DNA of 16,070 nucleotides from DASWHD01 sp036393335 (GCA_036393335.1 DASWHD010000062.1:1-16070); one strand, 5' to 3'. Positions 1 through 7,655 are shown, counted from the stretch's first letter. Numbers and translations are program-made. The notes: generated by a model not told the origin, from the sequence alone.

Positions 1-248
1 CCGGCCTTGGCGCGGGTGGTACCGAGGCAGCAGAAGACATGCTCCGCCTGGAACTCGTCCCCCCACTCCCAGAGCCGGTCGAAGTCGACGTTTACCTGCC
101 GGAGCTTCGGGTGATCGATGGTCAGGTCGTGGCGCACCAGGGCGCGGACCTCGCCGTAGTCCGGACGGTCGAGGGCTTGGCGCAGGAGATGTCCCCCCAC
201 CAGCCCGGTCGCCCCGAGGATCAGCGCACGCTTGCCCATAACCGCCAT
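1..248 (-). CDS. NAD(P)H-binding oxidoreductase, TIP30/HTATIP2-like (partial, 5' part only)
   Basis: This gene reads leftwards and runs off the window, so only about 82 residues of its N-terminus are present. The protein begins M-A-V-M-G-K-R-A-L-I-L and carries a Rossmann dinucleotide-binding motif GATGLVGGHLL near residues 11-21. Further on is the block HVFCCLGTTRAKAG, which is typical of the atypical short-chain dehydrogenase group related to human HTATIP2/TIP30 and of bacterial proteins often called NAD(P)H-binding oxidoreductases. The substrate is not known for this group. Two in-frame ATGs are possible, at 248 and 239. Neither has a strong ribosome binding site, and the Rossmann fold fits either. 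The gene is divergent from the peptide transporter with about 115 bp between them, so both promoters should lie in that gap. The family call is firm; the function is open. Confidence 0.8.
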   Translation of the reverse strand, partial: MAVMGKRALILGATGLVGGHLLRQALDRPDYGEVRALVRHDLTIDHPKLRQVNVDFDRLWEWGDEFQAEHVFCCLGTTRAKA

Positions 249-363
249 TGTACGGTGCCATGCCGGCTGGCGCTCATACCTCCGTTCCGTTAGGAGACGG
301 CTGCCGGCTTCGCCTCTGTGCGCATCCCCGACCCCGCGTCTTTCCCTCCATCGTCACTGCACC

Positions 364-1716
364 GTGAGCAAATACCCCACCGCACCCCTGCCGCAGCGCG
401 GCATGCCGGGCGGCATCCCGTACATCGTCGGCAACGAGGCGGCCGAGCGGTTCAGCTTCTACGGGATGCGCGCCATCCTCGTGGTCTTCATGACCCAGCA
501 CCTGATGGACCGCTCGGGTGCCCTGGACCTAATGAGCGAGGAGCAGGCCAAGGGGTGGTACCACCTGTTCGTCTCCGCGGTCTACTTCACCCCGTTGTTC
601 GGGGCCCTGATCTCCGACACGGTGCTGGGCAAGTTCCGGACGATCATCACCCTCTCCCTGGTCTACTGCCTGGGCCACTTCGCCCTGGCCCTCGACGATA
701 CCCGCCTCGGCCTCGCCATCGGCCTCGGGCTGCTCGCCGTGGGTGCCGGCGGCATCAAGCCGTGCGTCTCGGCCCACGTGGGGGACCAGTTCGGTCGCAC
801 CAACCAGCACCTCCTGCCGCGGGTCTTCGGCTGGTTCTACTTCGCCATCAACGTCGGGGCCTTCACCTCGATGATCGCCACCCCGTGGCTGCTGGAGCGC
901 CGCGGGCCGCGGGTGGCGTTCGGGGTGCCGGGACTGTTGATGGTCCTCGCCACCCTCACCTTCTGGGCCGGCCGCCACAAGTTCGTGCACATCCCGCCGG
1001 GCGGCCGGCGCTTTGTGCGCGAGGTCTTCAGCGGGCCGGGGCTGAGGGTCCTGGGTCGGCTGTGCGTTCTCTATCTCTTCGTGGCGATGTTCTGGGCGCT
1101 GTTCGACCAGACCGCCTCCGCGTGGGTGCTGCAAGCGGAGCATCTCGACCGGATGGTCTTCGGCCACGAGATCCTCGCGGCCCAGATCCAGGCGGCGAAT
1201 CCACTGCTGGTGATGGTGTTGATTCCCCTCTTCTCCTACGGCCTCTATCCCGCCCTCGACCGGCTCTTCGCCCTCACCCCCCTGCGCAAGATCGCCATCG
1301 GCCTGTTCGTCACCGCCGCCGCCTTCGCCATCCCCAGCGCGGTGCAGGTGGCGATCGACAACGGCGCCACGCCGCACATCGCGTGGCAGCTCCTCGCGTA
1401 CCTGGTGCTGACCTCGGCGGAGGTGATGGTCTCCATCACCTGCCTGGAGTTCTCCTACACCCAGGCGCCGCGGACCATGAAGTCGTTCGTGATGGCCTTC
1501 TTCATGATGTCCATCGCCGCGGGCAACCTGTTCACCAGCGCGGTGAACTTCCTGATCGAACAGCCCGACGGCACCAGCCGCCTCGCCGGCGCCGACTATT
1601 ACTGGTTCTTCACCGTACTGATGGCCGCCACCGCGGTGGGCTTCACCATCGTGGCGCGCTACTACCGCGGCGAGACCTACCTCCATGAGGAGGGGCCGGC
1701 CGCGGCCACCGGCTAG
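364..1716 (+). CDS. POT-family proton-dependent oligopeptide transporter
   Basis: Probable proton-coupled di/tripeptide importer of the POT/PTR2 (SLC15) family within the major facilitator superfamily, in the inner membrane. Family signatures are clear: ERFSFYGMR at residues 28-36 (the E-x-x-E-R-F-x-x-Y region), GGIKPCVSAHVGDQF at 129-143, and FYFAINVGA at 158-166. An FDQ motif at 247-249 lies in a long hydrophobic helix, as in the animal-like branch of the family. The product is about 450 aa, slightly shorter than the usual 480-520, and contains many hydrophobic segments. I chose the GTG at 364 because the reading frame upstream (to 232) is arginine-rich, non-transporter-like sequence. No good Shine-Dalgarno sequence is visible; an ATG at 403 is an alternative that would just keep the first signature. 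The gene stands alone. A long inverted repeat begins at its stop codon. Substrate range (peptides versus other small molecules) cannot be read from the sequence. Confidence 0.9.
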   Translation: MSKYPTAPLPQRGMPGGIPYIVGNEAAERFSFYGMRAILVVFMTQHLMDRSGALDLMSEEQAKGWYHLFVSAVYFTPLFGALISDTVLGKFRTIITLSLVYCLGHFALALDDTRLGLAIGLGLLAVGAGGIKPCVSAHVGDQFGRTNQHLLPRVFGWFYFAINVGAFTSMIATPWLLERRGPRVAFGVPGLLMVLATLTFWAGRHKFVHIPPGGRRFVREVFSGPGLRVLGRLCVLYLFVAMFWALFDQTASAWVLQAEHLDRMVFGHEILAAQIQAANPLLVMVLIPLFSYGLYPALDRLFALTPLRKIAIGLFVTAAAFAIPSAVQVAIDNGATPHIAWQLLAYLVLTSAEVMVSITCLEFSYTQAPRTMKSFVMAFFMMSIAAGNLFTSAVNFLIEQPDGTSRLAGADYYWFFTVLMAATAVGFTIVARYYRGETYLHEEGPAAATG

Positions 1717-1810
1717 ACGGGAACACGAAAGCACGAAATCGGGAAAGACACGAAAGATAGTCGCGCCGCCCTTCGTGCATTCCAACTTTCGTGTTTTCGT
1801 GTTCCGTCTC
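1716..1810. repeat. Long imperfect inverted repeat of CACGAAA-type words
   Basis: Left arm 1716-1756 and right arm 1771-1810 are near-complementary over about 40 bp, with a loop of about 14 bp rich in GC. Each arm contains the word CACGAAA or a close variant two to three times (for example GAACACGAAAGCACGAAA on the left; its counterpart on the right reads TTTCGTGTTTTCGTGTTC on the plus strand). The composition is AT-richer than the flanking genes. It sits directly after the peptide transporter stop and about 70 bp before tdh. It could fold as a long RNA hairpin between the two transcription units, but there is no U-run to make it a classic terminator. It looks like a dispersed repeat element rather than gene sequence. 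Confidence 0.75.
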
Positions 1811-1879
1811 TACGGACCGATCGGCCGGAGCTTGGCTAATGGACTGGGCACCAGCAACGAAGCGGGTACGATAAGGGCC

Positions 1880-2839
1880 ATGGAGCGGATCCTGGTCACC
1901 GGGGCCCTCGGGCAGATCGGCAGCGAGCTGGTGCCGGCCCTGCGGGAGCGCTACGGCGCGGACCGTGTGGTGGCCACTGACCTGCGCATGCCGCCCGCCG
2001 GCGCGCCCGGGGAGGACGGCCCGTTCGAGCACCTGGACTGTACCCACCTGCGGCAGATCCAGGAGGTGGTGCGCCACCACGAGGTGGGGACTATCTACCA
2101 CCTCGCGGGCATCCTCTCGGCGGTGGGCGAGGAGCGGCCGCAGGTGGCGTGGCACGTCAACATGGGCGGCCTCTATCGCGTGCTGGAGGTGGCGCGCCAG
2201 AACCGCTGCGCCCTGTTCTTTCCCAGCTCGATCGGCGCCTTCGGCCCGACCACCCCGCGCCGTCACACGCCCCAGGAGACCGTGCAGCGGCCCACCACGA
2301 TCTACGGCGTCGCGAAGGTCGCCGGCGAGCTGCTGTGCGACTACTACGCCCAGCGCTTCGGCGTCGACACCCGCGGCCTGCGCCTGCCCGGCATCATCTC
2401 CCACGGCGCGCCGCCCGGCGGCGGCACCACCGACTACGCCCTCGACCTCTTCTATCAGGCCCTGCGCTACCGCCACTACACGTGCTTCCTCGGCCCCGAC
2501 ACCTGCCTCGACATGATGTACATGCCGGACGCCGTGCGGGCGATGATCGAGCTGGTGGAGGCCGACGCGGCGCGGCTGCGCCATCGCAACGCCTTCAACG
2601 TCACGGCCATGAGCTTCACCCCCGCGCAGCTCGCCGCCGAGGTGCGCAACCACCTCCCGGATTTCGCCATCGACTACCAGGTCGACCCCGTGCGCCAGGC
2701 GATCGCCGACTCGTGGCCCGACTCCCTGGACGACACCGCCGCCCGCACCGAGTGGGGTTGGGCGCCGGCCTTCGACCTCCCCGCCACGACCCGCGACATG
2801 CTCGCCAAGTTGCGCGCGAAGATGCCGGGGGTGAGATAG
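1880..2839 (+). CDS. tdh: L-threonine 3-dehydrogenase, NAD-dependent epimerase/SDR type
   Basis: Oxidises L-threonine to 2-amino-3-ketobutyrate with NAD+, the first step of threonine-to-glycine catabolism (EC 1.1.1.103). The 319-residue protein is the extended-SDR form, like the Flavobacterium frigidimaris enzyme, not the zinc-dependent medium-chain form of E. coli. Visible marks are the Rossmann motif GALGQIG at residues 8-14, PSS at 115-117, and the catalytic Y-x-x-x-K at Y142/K146. Blocks typical of this enzyme also appear: FGPTTP, PPGGGTTDYA, MMYMPDA, MSFTP and IADSWPDSLDD. The reading frame extends upstream to 1685, but the ATG at 1880 starts the protein exactly before the Rossmann strand, so it was chosen. 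The stop is 4 bp before the kbl start, and that pairing confirms the pathway. No operator or attenuator is obvious upstream apart from the inverted repeat. Confidence 0.93.
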   Translation: MERILVTGALGQIGSELVPALRERYGADRVVATDLRMPPAGAPGEDGPFEHLDCTHLRQIQEVVRHHEVGTIYHLAGILSAVGEERPQVAWHVNMGGLYRVLEVARQNRCALFFPSSIGAFGPTTPRRHTPQETVQRPTTIYGVAKVAGELLCDYYAQRFGVDTRGLRLPGIISHGAPPGGGTTDYALDLFYQALRYRHYTCFLGPDTCLDMMYMPDAVRAMIELVEADAARLRHRNAFNVTAMSFTPAQLAAEVRNHLPDFAIDYQVDPVRQAIADSWPDSLDDTAARTEWGWAPAFDLPATTRDMLAKLRAKMPGVR

Positions 2840-2843
2840 GGTC

Positions 2844-4094
2844 ATGCCTCTCGACCGCATCGAGCGCCTGCTGGCCGATGACCTCGCCGCCCTCGAGGCG
2901 AGCGGCACGCGCAAGGGCCGCGAGGCGGTGATCACCGCCGTCCTGCCGCCAACCGGGGGCCGCGGGCCGCGCTACCGCCTCGCCGGCGAGGGCGAGCGGC
3001 CCTTCCTGCGCATGAACGGCAACGGCTACCTCGGCATGGCCCTGCGCGGGTCGGTCATCGCCGCCGAGGAGGAGGCGGTACGCGCCTTCGGCACGGGGCC
3101 CGGGGCGGTGCGCTTCATCAGCGGCACCTACGCCCCGCACGTCGCGCTGGAACGGCGGCTCGCCGCCTTCCACCGGCGCGAGGCGGCGATGGTCTTCGGC
3201 TCGGCCTACGCTGCGGTGATGGGGATCGTGCCGGCCCTGATCACGGCGGACACGGCGGTGATCAGCGACGCCCTCAACCACAATTGCATCATCAACGCCG
3301 TGCGCCTCGCCCGGCCGCGCGAGAAGCACGTCTACCGCCACCTCGACATGGCCGAGCTGGAGGCGCGGCTCGCCGCCGCGGCGGCCACCTGCCGGCGGGC
3401 GGTGGTGGTGACCGACGGCATCTTCAGCATGCGCGGCGATCACGCGCCGCTGGCCGAAATTGCCGTGCTGGCCCGCCGATTCGACGGGCAGTTTCCGGAG
3501 GGAGTCGTGGTGGTGGTGGACGACTCCCACGGCGTCGGCGCCTTCGGCGCCACCGGCCGCGGCAGCGAGGAACACACTGGCGCCACCGCCGACCTGCTCA
3601 TCGCCACCCTCGGCAAGGCCCTGGGGGTGAACGGCGGCTACGTGGCCGCAAGCCAGGTCGTGATCGACTACCTGCGGGAGAAGGCGCCGTTCTACGTGTA
3701 CTCCAATCCGATCACCCCCGGCGAGGCCGCCGCCGCAGACCGCGCCCTCGACCTCCTCGACGGTCCAGCCGGCCGTTTCCTCCTCGACCACCTGCGGGCC
3801 ATGACCGGCCGCTTCCGGGACGGGCTCGCCGCCCTCGGCTATGAGACCCTGGCGGGGGGCCACCCGGTCGTGCCGCTCCTGGTCCGCGACACGGCCCGCA
3901 CCCACGCCCTGGTCCGCCACCTGCGCGACCGTGGCATCCTCGCCACCGGCATCGCCTACCCGGTCGTGCCCCGGGGCGACGAGGAGATCCGCTTCCAGAT
4001 CTCCACCGACCACACCGCGGCGGACGTCGACCAGGCCCTCGCCGCCCTCGCGGACTTTCCCGATCGCCCGCACCCAGCCGGAGACGCCACATGA
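2844..4094 (+). CDS. kbl: Glycine C-acetyltransferase (2-amino-3-ketobutyrate CoA ligase)
   Basis: PLP-dependent alpha-oxoamine synthase that cleaves 2-amino-3-ketobutyrate with CoA to glycine and acetyl-CoA, consuming the unstable product of the preceding tdh gene. The length of 416 aa is close to the E. coli enzyme (398 aa). Visible landmarks are NGNGYLG around residues 58-64, the RFISGTY block at 90-96 and SDALNHNC at 141-148. The cofactor-binding Asp/His motif DDSHG is at 226-230, and the PLP Schiff-base lysine is K258 in ATLGKALG. By sequence alone it could be a sister enzyme (BioF, serine palmitoyltransferase, 5-aminolevulinate synthase). The 4-bp spacing to tdh makes kbl by far the best reading. 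The final residues (PDRPHPAGDAT) are a short non-conserved tail. Probably cotranscribed and translationally coupled with tdh. Confidence 0.92.
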   Translation: MPLDRIERLLADDLAALEASGTRKGREAVITAVLPPTGGRGPRYRLAGEGERPFLRMNGNGYLGMALRGSVIAAEEEAVRAFGTGPGAVRFISGTYAPHVALERRLAAFHRREAAMVFGSAYAAVMGIVPALITADTAVISDALNHNCIINAVRLARPREKHVYRHLDMAELEARLAAAAATCRRAVVVTDGIFSMRGDHAPLAEIAVLARRFDGQFPEGVVVVVDDSHGVGAFGATGRGSEEHTGATADLLIATLGKALGVNGGYVAASQVVIDYLREKAPFYVYSNPITPGEAAAADRALDLLDGPAGRFLLDHLRAMTGRFRDGLAALGYETLAGGHPVVPLLVRDTARTHALVRHLRDRGILATGIAYPVVPRGDEEIRFQISTDHTAADVDQALAALADFPDRPHPAGDAT

Positions 4095-4478
4095 TCTCCG
4101 GTCCCCGGCCGCATCGTCTCCTGCGCCACTCCGCACGGCACCTAGCTCACCAGGGATCGTGGCGAGACCGTGCAAACGCTCGTAGATCCCGGCCGGCCCG
4201 CGGTAGGAGCCAAATCCCTTCGGCGATTCCGGCCCGAGAAGGCCGGCCGCGCCTGGCGGCGCGGGTCGCCGGTGCAACCGGCTCCTACCTCGGACGAGGT
4301 GGGCCAGAAGATGCGGGTGGTTGCGCGGGCGCAGCGATTCATGGTGGGAAGTGCGGGCTAAGGTGGGGTTGCGTGCCGGCCACCATCTGTGGCCACGTGC
4401 GCGGGAAACTCGTGAAACATGCGGACGAATGGTAGGTGGGGGAAGACCCGGCCCCGTGGTGGATGATGGAGGATCGAG
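4095..4478. other. Non-coding gap between kbl and the MscS gene
   Basis: I find no credible gene in these 384 bases. The middle holds a REPIN-like element (4161-4299, listed separately). The rest has no terminator with a U-run. A small stem GGCCAC...GTGGCC is visible around 4378-4393. A good ribosome binding site, GGAGG at 4468-4472, belongs to the following gene. Short open frames here have no recognisable protein features. Confidence 0.6.
4161..4299 (-). repeat. REPIN-like paired REP palindrome, copy A
   Basis: Two REP-type units face each other: GTAGGAGCC begins at 4203 and its complement GGCTCCTAC ends at 4288, giving 9-bp terminal inverted repeats. Inside are arms rich in CGGCGA/TCGCC (4221-4226 and 4266-4270) around a GC-rich centre. 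Left of the pair is a tail of about 42 bp (4161-4202) that includes GTGCAAACG. Read on the minus strand, the whole unit (flank CCTCGTCCG, REP, centre, inverted REP, tail) matches the sequence at 15912-16070, where it lies in plus orientation. The architecture matches REP doublets (REPINs/BIMEs) mobilised by RAYT transposases in gammaproteobacteria. No RAYT gene is present in the window. Confidence 0.8.
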
Positions 4479-5393
4479 ATGGATTTGTTGCTGAGTTATT
4501 TCACGCAGGTCGAGTGGGAATCGGTGATGTTCACCCTCCTGCACATCCTGTTGATCACGCTCATCGCCTGGGGCGTCCTCACCGCCGCGAAGATCGCCCT
4601 GCAACGCCTGGAGGCGGCGTTGATCGACCGCGGGAAGGCGGAGGGCGACATCCCGACGGAAGCGGCCAAACGGGCCGAGACCCTCGCCCGGCTCCTGCGC
4701 CAGGGGATCGTGATCCTCATCTGGCTGATGGCCGTGCTCGTGATCTTGCGCGAGCTGGGCGTCGAGATCGCCCCGATCCTGGCGAGCGCGGGGGTCGCCG
4801 GCCTGGCCATCGGCTTCGGCGCGCAAAACCTCGTGCGTGACGTGATCGCCGGATTCTTCTTCATCCTCGAGAATCAGGTGCGGGTCGGAGACGTCGCCGT
4901 GGTCAACGGCACGGGTGGGCTGGTGGAGCGGATGAACTTCCGCACCATCGTCCTGCGCGACCTGTCGGGCATCGTCCACGTCTTTCCCAACGGCACCATC
5001 GCTACCCTGTCCAATCTCACCCGGGAGTGGTCGGCCTACGTGTTCGACATCGGCGTGGCGTACAAGGAGGACGTCGATCGGGTGATGGAGATCATGCGCG
5101 AGGTCGGGCGCGAGCTACGCGCGGACCAGGTCTTCGGGCCGTTGATGCTCGCGGACGTGGAGGTCTTCGGGGTGGACGACTTCGCGGACTCCGCCGTGGT
5201 GATCAAGGGGCGGCTACGCACGAAGCCGATCAAGCAGTGGGACGTGGGACGCGAGTACCGCCGGCGCCTGAAGAAGGCCTTCGACGCCCAGGGGATCGAG
5301 ATCCCCTTCCCCCATCGCTCGCTCTATTTCGGCGAGGCAAGCAAGCCCTTCCTGGCGCAACTTGCGGGCGGGGCCGGTGACCGCCCTGCGTGA
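4479..5393 (+). CDS. MscS-family small-conductance mechanosensitive channel
   Basis: Inner-membrane channel of the MscS superfamily, expected to release solutes on hypo-osmotic shock. The 304-aa protein has hydrophobic segments at about residues 17-38 and 74-92. The pore-lining helix follows at about 98-130, with the small-residue pattern ASAGVAGLAIGFGAQNLVRDVIAGFFFILE. The beta domain has the expected VGD (136-138) and FPNGTI. The C-terminal alpha/beta domain ends with IPFPHRSLYF. This is the minimal three-helix form, close to E. coli MscS (286 aa), with no extra periplasmic or cyclic-nucleotide domains. The start is well supported by GGAGG at 4468-4472, six bases before the ATG. It is monocistronic as far as I can see, and its stop is 11 bp from the stop of the convergent PA2778-type gene. 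Confidence 0.92.
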   Translation: MDLLLSYFTQVEWESVMFTLLHILLITLIAWGVLTAAKIALQRLEAALIDRGKAEGDIPTEAAKRAETLARLLRQGIVILIWLMAVLVILRELGVEIAPILASAGVAGLAIGFGAQNLVRDVIAGFFFILENQVRVGDVAVVNGTGGLVERMNFRTIVLRDLSGIVHVFPNGTIATLSNLTREWSAYVFDIGVAYKEDVDRVMEIMREVGRELRADQVFGPLMLADVEVFGVDDFADSAVVIKGRLRTKPIKQWDVGREYRRRLKKAFDAQGIEIPFPHRSLYFGEASKPFLAQLAGGAGDRPA

Positions 5394-5404
5394 CCAGTGA
5401 CCGC

Positions 5405-6415
5405 CTACGGCGCGGGCGCGCGACTCTCTATCGGCGGTCCGGTGCGCGCGGCGCGCGTGACGATCTCCCGGCGCGTCTCCGCCAACGCCTCGCGCAGGCC
5501 ATCCCTCAGCCCCTCTGCGGCGAGGGCCGCGTCGATCTCCGCGAGCGCCGCGGAGAGGTTCCCTTGCTCGGCGAGGACCTGGGCGAGGTTGTTGCGTGCG
5601 ATCACGTGGCCGGGCTGTTCGTCGAGGAGCCGGCGGTACGCGGCCTCCGCCTCCCCCCACTCCCCCAGGGCGAAGGCACTGTTGCCCAGGCCGAGACGCG
5701 CCACCGCATCTCCCGGCCATTGGGTCAAGGCCGCGTGGTACGCGGCGCGCGCCGCCGCGGCCTGGCCGGCGGCCTCGAGGGCGGCCGCCGCCTTGAGGTA
5801 GCTACGCCGATCGACCCGCGCCGGCAACTCTCCCGGACGCAGCACCACCAATCCCCAGAGGTCGCCCCCCTGCCAGCTACGGACAAACCTCGGGGCCGGA
5901 ACGACGAGCCGCTCCTTCGCACCCGAACGCAGGACGAACCGGTCGGGGCCCGCCAGCGCCCCGACTACTACGGCGTAGTGCCAGACCGGCCATCGCCGCC
6001 AACCGAGGTTCTGCAGCACCAGCACCGGCCGCCCGCCGCGCAACTCGGCCAACAGCCCCGACATGCCGTCCGCGATCTCGTAGGGCAAACGCCCATGGCG
6101 GCGGCTGGCCGCCAGCAACTCGAGCTGAAGGCTACCGCGGCGGCCGGGAAGGTAGACCTCGGGGGTCAGGTCGGCCGGCGTCACCGCTACCCCGGAGGCG
6201 GTGAGGATCGTGGCCAATGCGGCCGGACCGCACTGGTACGCCTCCTGGGGAAAGTATGGCGTCGCCGACAACTCGACCGGTGGACCCTCGATCCCCGCCG
6301 GGAGAGACGAACGGCGGGCCGGGGTCGGCCCGGCACAGCCGAGCGCCCCGACGGCGACGCCCAGGGCCGCCGCGAGCCACGAACGCAAGACCGCTCCTCG
6401 CGCCCGGACCTTCAC
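5405..6415 (-). CDS. PA2778-family C39-like cysteine peptidase with TPR repeats, probable lipoprotein
   Basis: Exported protein of the PA2778 type. An N-terminal hydrophobic segment (about residues 9-26) ends in a cysteine at 27, an imperfect lipobox (ALG-C), so membrane anchoring is likely but not certain. The central part resembles a C39/papain-like peptidase: Q-C-G-P-A-A-L at 61-67 supplies the catalytic cysteine C62 and HYAVVVG supplies the histidine H146. The place where a C39 peptidase usually has its acidic third residue reads FVLRSGAKERL, with no aspartate. About residues 205-300 form two to three tetratricopeptide repeats (the Y-x-x-A-L and GxxxxA pattern is clear). The start is a GTG at 6415 without a good ribosome binding site. 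It follows the PA2779-type gene after 71 bp that contain a perfect stem-loop. Substrate unknown; possibly processing of a neighbour or envelope protein (inference). Confidence 0.85.
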   Translation of the reverse strand: MKVRARGAVLRSWLAAALGVAVGALGCAGPTPARRSSLPAGIEGPPVELSATPYFPQEAYQCGPAALATILTASGVAVTPADLTPEVYLPGRRGSLQLELLAASRRHGRLPYEIADGMSGLLAELRGGRPVLVLQNLGWRRWPVWHYAVVVGALAGPDRFVLRSGAKERLVVPAPRFVRSWQGGDLWGLVVLRPGELPARVDRRSYLKAAAALEAAGQAAAARAAYHAALTQWPGDAVARLGLGNSAFALGEWGEAEAAYRRLLDEQPGHVIARNNLAQVLAEQGNLSAALAEIDAALAAEGLRDGLREALAETRREIVTRAARTGPPIESRAPAP

Positions 6416-6445
6416 GAGACGTCATGCCGGGGTGTACCCACCGTC

Positions 6446-6468
6446 ACCCTGCCGGCGCGCGGCAGGGT
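6446..6468 (-). promoter_or_regulatory. Intercistronic stem-loop between the PA2779- and PA2778-type genes
   Basis: A perfect 8-bp stem, ACCCTGCC at 6446-6453 and GGCAGGGT at 6461-6468, encloses a 7-nt loop GGCGCGC. It lies between the two genes in the direction of transcription (minus). There is no U-run after it on that strand, so it is more likely an mRNA-stabilising or attenuating hairpin than a full terminator. Confidence 0.5.
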
Positions 6469-6486
6469 CGTGGTTAGGCATGTGGA

Positions 6487-6873
6487 TCAGAGCTTGGTGA
6501 AGACGTTGGTGACGCCGAGGACCTCGAGGACGATCAATACCACGAGGATCACCCCCAGCAACACTAACAACCCATCCCCCCCGGCGGGGAGGGCGGTCAA
6601 TCGATCGTCGAGCCGCTGCAGCTCGGAGGGACTCAGCGCCGCCAGTCGCGACTCTACGTCGCGGGGCTCGACGCCGAGGGTGAGAAACTCGGCGCGCACA
6701 TCCGCTCGGGCGAGCATTGTCGCGACGGCCGAGGGCAATCTCCCCGTCTCTTCCAGCTCGATGAGCGTGTCGGTGGGGATGACGGCGGCCCGTGCCAGCG
6801 GCGGCATCCCGAGCCACAGCAGGCTGACGACCAGTACCACGGCTACGGACTTCTTTCCGGGGGAGAGCGACAT
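6487..6873 (-). CDS. PA2779-family small membrane protein
   Basis: Small exported or membrane protein of the PA2779 type, 128 aa from the start used here. Residues 1-29 form a signal-like segment ending in ALA-type residues (PLARAA). The middle is polar and helical with alternating leucines and charged residues, including a SPSELQRLDDRL stretch. About residues 100-123 form a very hydrophobic C-terminal helix (LLVLLGVILVVLIVLEVLG). An ATG five codons earlier (6888) exists. However, the GGAGG that overlaps it (minus strand, 6881-6885) is correctly spaced for the ATG at 6873, which was therefore chosen. The gene is first in a two-gene unit with the PA2778-type peptidase, an arrangement also seen in Pseudomonas aeruginosa. 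The function is not established; joint action at the inner membrane with the peptidase is inference. Confidence 0.85.
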   Translation of the reverse strand: MSLSPGKKSVAVVLVVSLLWLGMPPLARAAVIPTDTLIELEETGRLPSAVATMLARADVRAEFLTLGVEPRDVESRLAALSPSELQRLDDRLTALPAGGDGLLVLLGVILVVLIVLEVLGVTNVFTKL

Positions 6874-7175
6874 CGGGGAATCCTCCATATTCAGTGAATA
6901 GTACCGCTACAGTCGTCACGAGATGGCGTGGCCTTGAGGGGCAAAGATTATCGCGTCCCGTGGCGCCGGCGTAAACCGGTGTCCGGAACGCCGCGTCGGC
7001 CGATCGCCGTGCCGGTGACCCGACGCATGGGAGCGCGCGCAGCGCACCGTGGCAGGCACCGCGCGGAAGAAGAAGAAATTGTGACAATCCGGTCACAGAC
7101 GGCCGCGGTAAGCTACGGCCTCGCCCGGCACCATGATGCCGCCCGGTCGTGCGAGCCGGTTTCACGACGCCGGTG
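6874..7175. other. Intergenic region, divergent side of PA2779-type gene, with one dyad
   Basis: About 300 bp without a convincing gene. It should contain the promoter of the PA2779-type gene. One clean dyad, TGTGAC-aatccg-GTCACA at 7080-7097, stands out in a more AT-rich patch. Its spacing is two bases too long for a standard CRP site, so I leave it unnamed. The rest is GC-rich sequence with no visible RNA gene. Confidence 0.5.
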
Positions 7176-7640
7176 TCACCACTGGCTAAATGGCTTATGG
7201 ACCAGGTTGGCGTTGTAGTAACGCGGGTCGTCCGTGACCTCGGCCCCGACCCAGTCGGGCTTCACGATCGCCTGCGTCTCGTTCTCTAGCTCGACCTCCG
7301 CCACGACGAGGCCGGCGTTGTCGCCGAAGAATTCGTCGACCTCCCAGACCCGCCCCTGATATGAAATCGCGTAGCGCACCTTCTCGATGAGCGGCCGCAG
7401 GCACAGGTTATCCAGCATCGCTTCGGCCTCGTCGACGGGGATCGGGTACTCGTACTCGGCGCGGGTCGCCCCCTGCGTGCGCCCCTTGATGGTCAGGAAC
7501 CCCTGGTCGCCGACGGTACGCACCCGGACCGCACGGTCGGCGGCGGTGGAGAGATATCCCTGGCGATACCGCCGCCCCTCCCCCGGCTGGCGCCAACCTT
7601 CACCTATCACTAAAAACTTTCGCTCGATCTCATGGGCCAT
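7176..7640 (-). CDS. CYTH-domain protein (short, triphosphate tunnel metalloenzyme type)
   Basis: A 154-residue stand-alone CYTH domain, the family that includes class IV adenylate cyclases, thiamine triphosphatase and inorganic triphosphatases. The defining E-x-E-x-K is E4-I-E6-R-K8 at the N-terminus. The alternating basic and acidic strands of the tunnel follow: VRVRT (38-42), LTIKGRT, EYEYPIP, EKVRY, WEVDEFFG and AEVELENE. It matches the compact bacterial branch that hydrolyses inorganic triphosphate or related triphosphates rather than making cAMP (family knowledge; activity here is inferred). The frame stays open to 7727, but the ATG at 7640 places E-x-E-x-K correctly. The gene is divergent from the CHAD gene with only about 15 bp between start codons, and its neighbours concern polyphosphate. 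That favours a role in tri- or polyphosphate metabolism. Confidence 0.9.
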   Translation of the reverse strand: MAHEIERKFLVIGEGWRQPGEGRRYRQGYLSTAADRAVRVRTVGDQGFLTIKGRTQGATRAEYEYPIPVDEAEAMLDNLCLRPLIEKVRYAISYQGRVWEVDEFFGDNAGLVVAEVELENETQAIVKPDWVGAEVTDDPRYYNANLVHKPFSQW

Positions 7641-7655
7641 CGTAGGTTCTTTCTT

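Noticed and set aside
529..1785. A 418-codon minus-strand frame across the peptide transporter
   Set aside because: It is antisense to a transporter with clear family motifs, and its translation is repetitive and charged with no recognisable fold.
4161..4361. Small genes in the kbl-MscS gap
   Set aside because: The open frames coincide with the REPIN-like element on both strands, have no ribosome binding sites and give arginine- and proline-rich products.
2616..4979. A 787-codon open frame on the minus strand
   Set aside because: It lies antisense to tdh, kbl and part of the MscS gene. In GC-rich DNA such mirror frames are common, and the translation is low-complexity Gly/Asp/Glu/His-rich sequence with no domain.
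5390..6901. A 503-codon plus-strand frame
   Set aside because: It is antisense to the PA2778- and PA2779-type genes, which have signal sequences, catalytic motifs and TPRs; the plus-strand translation is arginine-rich noise.
7080..7097. CRP binding site
   Set aside because: The half-sites TGTGA and TCACA are 8 bases apart instead of the required 6, so it is not reported as a CRP site.
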